The position numbers were made by a program, and so were the translations under genes. Below the pieces are notes generated by a model, which did not search any database, was not told the origin of the DNA, and worked only from the letters and a program-made list of their open reading frames with translations. From Streptomyces sp. SAI-135 (GTDB lineage: Bacteria > Actinomycetota > Actinomycetes > Streptomycetales > Streptomycetaceae), in the NCBI RefSeq assembly GCF_029893805.1, contig NZ_JARXYP010000002.1, positions 8,246,001 through 8,310,000 on the forward strand: 64,000 nucleotides of DNA. The letters are read 5' to 3'. This document shows positions 58,483 to 64,000 of this stretch, one piece after another (the stretch's first letter is position 1; every line of letters begins with the position of its first letter).

Positions 58483-60705
58483 TCACCGTTCCTTGACCAG
58501 AGCCGCGTACACGCCGCCGCGCGCCACCAGTTCCTCGTGCCGCCCGCGCTCCACGATCGTGCCGTGTTGCAGTACGACGATCTCGTCGCTGTCGCGCACG
58601 GTGCTGAGCCGGTGCGCGATCACCACACAGGCGCAGCCGCGCTTGCGGAGGTTGTCCATGACGACCAGCTCGGTCTCCGCGTCCAGCGCGCTGGTCACCT
58701 CGTCGAGCACCAGGATGCTGGGGCGGCGCACCAACGCCCTTGCGATCTCCAGGCGTTGGCGCTGGCCGCCGGAGAAGTTGCGGCCGTCCTGCTCGACCCT
58801 GCTGTGGATGCCGCCGGGCCGGCGCATGACCACGTCGTACAGGGCCGCGTCCCGCAGCGCGTCCACCACGGCCTCGTCCGGGATCGACGGGTCCCACAGC
58901 GCCACGTTGTCGCGGACCGAGCCCTCGAAGAGGAACACGTCCTGGTCGACGAAGGACACCGAGGAGGCGAGCGCGCCGCGCGGGATGTCGTCCAGGCGCT
59001 GTCCGTCGATGCGGATCACTCCCTCCCACGGCGCGTACAGACCGGATATCAGCCGCGAGACGGTCGACTTGCCGCTGCCCGAACCGCCGACCAGCGCCAC
59101 CTGCTGGCCGGGGCCGACGGTCAGGTCGAAGCCGGTGAGGAGCGGCTTGTCGAGCGGGTTGTAGCCGAAGGTGATGTTCTGGAGTTCGACGTGGCCGTGC
59201 AGGCGGCGGGTCGAGTCGCCCGCGCCGGGGCGGCCGTAGAGCGGGTCGGCCTTGAAGTTCTCGACGTCCTTGAGGCGGGCCACGTCGGCCGCGAAGTCCT
59301 GGATGCGCCCCGCCACGCCGTTGAGGCGGGTGATCGGTGCGGTGAAGCGGGTGACCAGGGCCTGGAAGGCGACCAGCAGGCCGACGGAGATACCGCCCTC
59401 GACGGCCCGCATGCCGCCGATCCACAGGATGAGCGCGCTGTTGAAGGTGGCCAGCATCGGCGCGACCACGCCCAGCCAGGCGCTCGGCACCCCGAGCTTC
59501 TGCTGTTCCTCCAGCGTGGTGGCGTGCTGTCCGGCCCACTTGCGGAAGTAGCCGTCCTCGCCGCCGGTCGCCTTCATCGTCTCGATCAACTGGAGGCCCG
59601 TGTAGGCGGTGTTGGTGAGCCGGGCGCTGTCGGCGCGGAGCTTGGCCGTGCGGGTGGCCCGCAGCCGGATCACGACCCGCATGGCGGCCACGTTCAGCAG
59701 GGCCACGCCGATGCCGACGAAGGTGAGCTGGGGGTCGTAGGTGTAGAGCAGGATCGCGTACAGGACGACCACGACCGCGTCGACGCCCGCCGCCGCGAGG
59801 TCGCGGGCCAGGGTCTCGGCCACCTGGTCGTTGGACTGGAGGCGCTGGACCAGGTCGGCGGGGCTGCGCTGGGAGAAGAACGTCACCGGCAGGCGCAGCA
59901 GATGGCGCAGGAAGCGGGCGCTGGACAGGGTGGAGGAGATGATCCGGCCGTGCAGCAGGTTCGCCTGCTGGAGCCAGGTCAGGGCGAGGGTGAGGGCCAC
60001 ACAGGCGCCCATCGACGCGAACAGCACACCCAGCAGCGAGGTCTGGCCGCCGATCAGGAACATGTCGATGTAGGTGCGGGAGAGCGCGGGGGTGGCCGCG
60101 CCGACCAGCACCAGCAGCAGGCTCGCGAGGACCGCCGCCGGCATGGTGCCCGCGGTGCCGCGCAGCCGGGCCGGCATCGCGCCCAGCACACCCGGCTTGC
60201 GGCCGCCCTTGGTGAAGCCCTCACCGGGCTCCATCACCAGTACGACACCGGTGAAGCTGCCGTCGAAGTCCTCCATCGGGACGAAACGGCGGCCCTTGCC
60301 GGGGTCGTTGATGTACACCCCGCGGCGGCCGAAGCGGCGGCCCATGCCGTCGTAGACGACGTAGTGGTTGAACTCCCAGAACAGCACGGCCGGGGTCTTC
60401 ACCTCGGCGAGGGCCGCCGTGTCCATCTGCATGCCCTTGGCCGTCAGGCCGTAACTGCGGGCCGCCTTAAGGAGGTTGCTGGCGCGCGAGCCGTCGCGGG
60501 AGACACCGCAGGCGATGCGCAGCTCCTCCAGCGGGACGTGCTTGCCGTAGTGGCCGAGCACCATCGCGAGGGAGGCGGCGCCACACTCCACGGCCTCCAT
60601 CTGGAGGACGGTCGGTGTCCGGACCGTCTTCGCCCTCCCCTTGGGAACCGGGCGCTTGGGCGGGGCGGAGCGGCGTCTGCTCCGGGTGTCCTGTGCGGTG
60701 CTCAC
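58483..60705 (-). CDS. NHLM-type C39 peptidase/ABC exporter
   Basis: A 740-residue peptidase-containing ABC transporter. The C39 domain (about 28-165) has the catalytic Cys41 in VECGAASLAMVLGHYG, His in FNHYVVYD and Asp in NDPGKGR. It is followed by six membrane helices (about 195-470) and an ATPase with GGSGSGKST, FSGGQRQR and LVLDEVTSALD. It would cut the precursor after the Gly-Gly and pump the product out. The GTG start overlaps the stop of the fusion-protein gene (GTGA). Confidence 0.9.
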   Translation of the reverse strand: MSTAQDTRSRRRSAPPKRPVPKGRAKTVRTPTVLQMEAVECGAASLAMVLGHYGKHVPLEELRIACGVSRDGSRASNLLKAARSYGLTAKGMQMDTAALAEVKTPAVLFWEFNHYVVYDGMGRRFGRRGVYINDPGKGRRFVPMEDFDGSFTGVVLVMEPGEGFTKGGRKPGVLGAMPARLRGTAGTMPAAVLASLLLVLVGAATPALSRTYIDMFLIGGQTSLLGVLFASMGACVALTLALTWLQQANLLHGRIISSTLSSARFLRHLLRLPVTFFSQRSPADLVQRLQSNDQVAETLARDLAAAGVDAVVVVLYAILLYTYDPQLTFVGIGVALLNVAAMRVVIRLRATRTAKLRADSARLTNTAYTGLQLIETMKATGGEDGYFRKWAGQHATTLEEQQKLGVPSAWLGVVAPMLATFNSALILWIGGMRAVEGGISVGLLVAFQALVTRFTAPITRLNGVAGRIQDFAADVARLKDVENFKADPLYGRPGAGDSTRRLHGHVELQNITFGYNPLDKPLLTGFDLTVGPGQQVALVGGSGSGKSTVSRLISGLYAPWEGVIRIDGQRLDDIPRGALASSVSFVDQDVFLFEGSVRDNVALWDPSIPDEAVVDALRDAALYDVVMRRPGGIHSRVEQDGRNFSGGQRQRLEIARALVRRPSILVLDEVTSALDAETELVVMDNLRKRGCACVVIAHRLSTVRDSDEIVVLQHGTIVERGRHEELVARGGVYAALVKER

Positions 60706-61508
60706 GGCAGCAGCCAATCGACGGGGCGCTGATCGGCCAGCCGGATCGAACCCGTGGCCAGGGTCATGGAGGTGAGGGCGAAGGGCGGTCCGTCCGCGGA
60801 CGACCACCGGTAACCGCTCTTCGTGGCCTTCGACCTGTCCAGCCTCACCAGTACGGCGACCGGCCGGCCGTCCTTGGTGAACTGCTCACCGAGCTGGCCG
60901 TCCCCGAGGAACGCGGCGATCTGCTGCGCCGACTGCGCCGAGCGGTCCACCGACTTCACATGGCCGCGCAGCACGCCGTACTCCTGGGTGGGCACCGAGG
61001 AGACCGTTAGGTCCACGGCCGCGTCGTCCGGTATGGAGGCGGCGTTCTCGGCGGGCACGTACACCGTGGCGTACATCGGATCGGAGGCGTGGGCGACCTT
61101 CTCCACGGCGGCGACGTTCGCGCCGGTCGAGATGATCTGGCCGATGGTGGCCGCCAGCGCGGTGACCCGGCCGGCGGCGACCGTGCGGACGACGGTGTCG
61201 CCCTCGGACGTACGGACCTTCAGTACGGGGGAGTCGGCGGGCAGTTGGCTGCCCTCTTCGGCGATCACCTGGGTGACCTGGCCCGCGACCGGACTCTGGA
61301 GGATGTAACTGCCCTGCCCGTGGGTGAGGATGGCGGGCGCGCTCACCGTGGAGGCGACCGAACCGGTCACCGCCCACACCGAGGCGGCGGCCATCACGAC
61401 CACCGTCACCGACATCACCAGCCAGCCCTGCGGGCGGGCGAAGCGCACCGGAAGGTCGAGCTCCTCCGGTGACTGGAGCTTGGCGAGGGCCTGTTGGCGG
61501 AACTGCAC
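60702..61508 (-). CDS. NHLM-type HlyD-like secretion (membrane fusion) protein
   Basis: A 268-residue membrane fusion-type protein. One N-terminal helix (about 28-52), then a periplasm-facing lipoyl-like domain with QSPVAGQVTQVIAEEGSQL and AAGRVTALAATIG, and a C-terminal beta domain. Partner of the two ABC proteins in NHLM-type peptide export. Actinobacteria lack an outer membrane, so it would act at the membrane/wall interface. The stop overlaps the C39 transporter start. Confidence 0.87.
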   Translation of the reverse strand: MQFRQQALAKLQSPEELDLPVRFARPQGWLVMSVTVVVMAAASVWAVTGSVASTVSAPAILTHGQGSYILQSPVAGQVTQVIAEEGSQLPADSPVLKVRTSEGDTVVRTVAAGRVTALAATIGQIISTGANVAAVEKVAHASDPMYATVYVPAENAASIPDDAAVDLTVSSVPTQEYGVLRGHVKSVDRSAQSAQQIAAFLGDGQLGEQFTKDGRPVAVLVRLDRSKATKSGYRWSSADGPPFALTSMTLATGSIRLADQRPVDWLLP

Positions 61509-61605
61509 GGGTCTTCCCTCACCTGCGAAAGCGTGCGAATGCGACGCATGCTGCCAATGACAAAGGACCGACTCTCACGAGCCGGCCGGTTTACGGCACC
61601 CAAGA

Positions 61606-61637
61606 GTCCCGGAACCGCCGGTTTGCGGCTCCGGGAC
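61606..61637 (-). terminator. Hairpin between the precursor and secretion genes
   Basis: 61606-61618 pairs with 61625-61637 (8 bp, an A-C mismatch, 4 bp) around a CGGTTT loop. Together with the small hairpin at 61655-61667 it may partly stop transcription after the precursor gene. Confidence 0.5.
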
Positions 61638-61654
61638 GGGTCGACCACAAGAAA

Positions 61655-61667
61655 GTGATCAGATCAC
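61655..61667 (-). terminator. Short hairpin with T-run after the precursor gene
   Basis: GTGATCTGATCAC on the minus strand forms a 6-bp stem directly followed by TTTCTT, 11 bases after the precursor stop. It looks like a weak factor-independent terminator or attenuator. Confidence 0.45.
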
Positions 61668-61678
61668 GGAGAATGTGA

Positions 61679-61894
61679 TCAGAGACCGGCGACCAGGCCG
61701 GTGACCGGGGCGGTGTTCAGGCCGGTCACACCCTCAACGGTGCCGACGGCCGTGTTGACCAGGCCGGAAACCGGGGCGACGCCGTCCACCAGGCTGGTGA
61801 CGGTGCCGAGGGCGTTGAGCTGCAGGCCGCCGGAGACGTTGTCGAGGTCGGCGTCCGAGATCTCGACGGTCTCAACCTGGGGGGTGGAGTTCAT
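61679..61894 (-). CDS. RiPP precursor peptide with double-glycine leader
   Basis: A 71-residue precursor. The 23-residue acidic leader ends in DADLDNVSGG, a textbook double-glycine cleavage site for a C39 peptidase. The predicted 48-residue core is hydrophobic, rich in Val, Gly, Leu and Thr, has no cysteine or aromatic residue, and contains the near-repeats APVSGLV and APVTGLV. Similar small peptides have been labelled type A2 lantipeptides, but without cysteine no lanthionine can form. It is the first gene of the NHLM operon. No LanM, YcaO or radical SAM gene lies in the window. Confidence 0.82.
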   Translation of the reverse strand: MNSTPQVETVEISDADLDNVSGGLQLNALGTVTSLVDGVAPVSGLVNTAVGTVEGVTGLNTAPVTGLVAGL

Positions 61895-62345
61895 GATGGA
61901 ACTTCCCTTCGTATGGGTATTTCACAAGGGGGGAGCGGCCCCCTCTGGGGACAGACGACGGCCGCAGTCACAAGGCGCCGGATTCCCGTTTCCGGGAACC
62001 CCGATGGCCTTGCGGTGCGATGGATCAAAGCACGCTGCGGCTCCGCGCTTCCAATCAACCATCTTTCTCACCAGGGAACTTGAGTCACAGAAAGCTTCAT
62101 CCGTGCAGACTTGCGCACGCCTTGATGCCGACTTCTTCACAGGTGATGTCACGGCGGCGTGAACGGGGCCTTGTCGCTGCCGCGGCGAATGCGACACACC
62201 TCGCCAATGGCATGGGTGCCGGTCCGCGCTTGTGCAGAACTCCCGCTCCCGGTGACCTGGTTGCGCATTCGATGTGCAGATTCGCTGGAGAGGGGATTCG
62301 GGGCGGTATTCACAACGGACCGTTGTCGAACGCTTGCTGAGCGTG
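61895..62345. other. Upstream region of the RiPP operon
   Basis: These 451 bases are AT-richer than average and have open frames on both strands that lack ribosome sites and domain similarity. They must hold the promoter of the precursor gene, but I see no clear consensus. Confidence 0.4.
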
Positions 62346-62759
62346 TCAGCCCAGAAGTGCGTAGACCGTGCTCGCCCGGGCCGCGAGGTCACCCGTCGCG
62401 GAGTCGGTCATCGTGATGTCGGCGAAGGCCATGCGCCGGCCCAGTTTGGTGACGACCGCCTTGATCAGGACATCCGAACCGGTCACCGCCCGCTGGAAGC
62501 TGGTGGACTGCTGCACCGTCGTCATCGGTCCGTAGGCGCCCCGGGCCGCCGAGACCGCGATCACCGTGGCGGTGTCGGCAGCGGCCATCAGGGCCTGGCC
62601 CGACAGCGCGCCCCCTTCCCGGGCCAGCCGCTGTGACCAGGGCAGACGCAGCACGGCATGGTCGGCGCCGAGGGACTCGACGCTCAGGGCGAGGTCGAGG
62701 ACCCAGGGGGCGAAGTTGTCGGCGAGGATCTTGTCGGCTTCGGCGGGCGTCATCGTCAT
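62346..62759 (-). CDS. PaaI-like hotdog-fold thioesterase
   Basis: A 137-residue hotdog-fold protein. LPWSQRLAREGGALSGQALMAAADTATVIAV contains the typical Gly-rich turn and the Asp of the PaaI/YigI group. It would cleave an acyl-CoA thioester; substrate unknown. The ATG at 62759 and another two codons later have similar weak sites. There is no visible link to the RiPP operon, and about 450 bases separate them. Confidence 0.8.
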   Translation of the reverse strand: MTMTPAEADKILADNFAPWVLDLALSVESLGADHAVLRLPWSQRLAREGGALSGQALMAAADTATVIAVSAARGAYGPMTTVQQSTSFQRAVTGSDVLIKAVVTKLGRRMAFADITMTDSATGDLAARASTVYALLG

Positions 62760-62950
62760 ATGGGGGATTGTTCCCGCCCGCCGCGCGCCCGGCCCGGCCC
62801 GTGGCCGAATCGGCGTGGCAATCGGGGCGTAAAGAAACGGCATTGAACGCCCCGTGCACACCGTGCGTACCCATGGCCATCCAGGCGCCCCGAACAACCG
62901 ACTGCCGTACGGCGGTCACAGACTCCGGTCCCCCCAGGAGGTCGAGAAGT

Positions 62951-64000
62951 TTGAGTCACAAGCGAATTCCGAAGCGCAAGGCCGCATTCGCGGCAGGCAC
63001 CGTGGTGGCGCTCGGAGCGGCCGCGATTCTGCTGCCCAACGCCAACGCGTCCCAGGACGGCTCGTCGAACGACGCGGCGGCCATCGCGCCGAAGACTCTG
63101 AAGGCGTCGGACGCCTCGGACCTCGCCTCGCAGCTCGAGGAGTTGCTGGGCGACGCCTTCGCCGGGTCCTACTACGACTCCGACAGCGGCCAGCTCGTCG
63201 TGAACGTCATACCCGGCGACAACAACAACGTCGTCGTGCAGGCGAAGAAGGCCGGGGCCAAGGTCCGCGAGGTCGAGAACAGCCTCACCGAGCTGGCGGC
63301 CGGCGCGAAGACCCTCAAGGAGGAGGCGACCATCCCGGGCACCGCCTGGGCCGTCGACCCGCGCACCAACAAGATCCTGGTGACCGCCGACAGCACCGTC
63401 ACCGGCGCCAAGTGGAACACCCTCGAGTCGACCGTGAAGAGCCTCGGCTCCGGCATGGCGACCGTGAAGAAGTCGGCCGGCACCTTCAAGACCTTCGTCT
63501 CCGGCGGTGACGCCATCTTCGCCGGCGGCGCCCGCTGCTCGCTCGGCTTCAACGTCACCGCGGGTGACGGCAGTCCCGCCTTCCTGACCGCCGGTCACTG
63601 CGGGGTCGCGGCCGAGCAGTGGTCCGACACCCAGGACGGCCAGCCGATCGCCACCGTCGACCAGGCCACCTTCCCCGGCGACGGCGACTTCGCCCTGGTC
63701 AAGTACGACGACCCGGCGACCCAGGCGCCCAGCGAGGTCAACGTCGGCGGCGGCCAGACCGTCGCGATCAACCAGGCCGCGGACGCCGAGGTCGGCCTCC
63801 AGGTCTTCCGGATGGGCTCCACCACCGGACTCGCCGACGGCCAGGTCCTCGGCCTCGACGCCACCGTGAACTACCCCGAGGGTACCGTCACCGGACTCAT
63901 CCAGACCGACGTGTGCGCCGAGCCCGGCGACAGCGGCGGCTCGCTGTTCACCCAGGACGGCGCGGCGATCGGTCTGACCTCCGGCGGCAGCGGCGACTGC
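62951..64000 (+). CDS. Secreted streptogrisin-like serine protease (S1 family), partial
   Basis: The reading frame starts at a TTG (62951) with AGGAGG 9 bases upstream and runs off the window. A signal peptide (about 1-33, ending NANAS) and an alpha-lytic-protease-type propeptide (to about residue 185) precede the chymotrypsin-fold domain. Catalytic His is in LTAGHCG, Asp in DFALVKYDD and Ser in GDSGGSLF, so only the last part is missing. It would be exported and self-processed, then degrade proteins outside the cell, and is a natural kind of target for the SSI-type inhibitor encoded 14 kb away. Confidence 0.9.
   Translation, partial: MSHKRIPKRKAAFAAGTVVALGAAAILLPNANASQDGSSNDAAAIAPKTLKASDASDLASQLEELLGDAFAGSYYDSDSGQLVVNVIPGDNNNVVVQAKKAGAKVREVENSLTELAAGAKTLKEEATIPGTAWAVDPRTNKILVTADSTVTGAKWNTLESTVKSLGSGMATVKKSAGTFKTFVSGGDAIFAGGARCSLGFNVTAGDGSPAFLTAGHCGVAAEQWSDTQDGQPIATVDQATFPGDGDFALVKYDDPATQAPSEVNVGGGQTVAINQAADAEVGLQVFRMGSTTGLADGQVLGLDATVNYPEGTVTGLIQTDVCAEPGDSGGSLFTQDGAAIGLTSGGSGDC

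Noticed and set aside
55668..61894. Reading the NHLM cassette as a lanthipeptide cluster
   Set aside because: The core has no Cys and no lanthionine synthetase is present, so that label is not supported.
62020..62340. Plus-strand frame of 106 codons in the same gap
   Set aside because: No ribosome site and random composition.
61922..62392. Minus-strand frame between the RiPP precursor and thioesterase genes
   Set aside because: Arg/Ser/Cys-rich, no ribosome site, no leader or domain; I considered a second precursor peptide but there is no Gly-Gly motif.

Overview
The window is high-GC DNA with purine-rich ribosome binding sites, frequent GTG and TTG starts, many start/stop-overlapping gene pairs, and families typical of the genus: a subtilisin-inhibitor protein, a streptogrisin-like protease, a CebR-type cellulose operator, and multi-domain SpoIIE phosphatases. 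It is almost certainly chromosomal DNA of a Streptomyces or close relative. I see no rRNA, tRNA, CRISPR array, insertion sequence or prophage genes.

Layout. 0-11 kb: FUSC membrane protein, HAD phosphatase, PHP/HhH protein, SDR, type IB topoisomerase, a secreted GH16-ricin glucanase, VanZ and DUF4230 membrane proteins, a cytochrome P450, a decayed tetracycline-resistance-type GTPase, and a PRPP synthetase. 11-21 kb: STAS and MarR regulators, an aldehyde/alcohol dehydrogenase pair, a GlxA-type AraC regulator beside a quinone-reductase-like gene, a lipoprotein, an autoregulated TetR-DUF1304 unit, and small enzymes. 21-29 kb: CDF transporter, F420-type reductase, P450 with its ferredoxin, a TetR/DUF1348 unit with twin operators, aldo/keto reductase, and a PhyH dioxygenase divergent from an AraC gene. 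29-45 kb: two paralogous sigma-like/zinc-anti-sigma/ricin-lectin membrane proteins flank an ArsB-like transporter, a DUF4232 lipoprotein, a PAS-GAF-SpoIIE-kinase protein, a GH9 cellulase with a CebR box, an ECF41 sigma factor coupled to an orphan cytochrome b, a 2OG-oxygenase relic, and a Fic-like toxin-antitoxin pair. 45-55 kb: FMN dehydrogenase, hydrolase and NCS1 permease, subtilisin inhibitor, a redox enzyme-methyltransferase-CDGSH operon, Ppx/GppA, and an MFS pump divergent from ArsR-SRPBCC. 55-64 kb: a complete NHLM-type peptide secretion cassette with a double-glycine precursor, then a thioesterase and a secreted serine protease cut by the window end.

The best candidate for an undescribed system is the NHLM cassette at 55.7-61.9 kb. 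It has two ABC transporters (one with a C39 peptidase), a membrane-fusion protein, and a precursor whose predicted 48-residue core is hydrophobic, cysteine-free and internally repeated, with no recognisable maturation enzyme beside it. Second is the pair of paralogs at 29.7 and 42.9 kb. Each fuses sigma-factor-like and zinc anti-sigma modules through a membrane helix to a predicted extracellular ricin-type lectin, and each carries the same 17-bp motif upstream.
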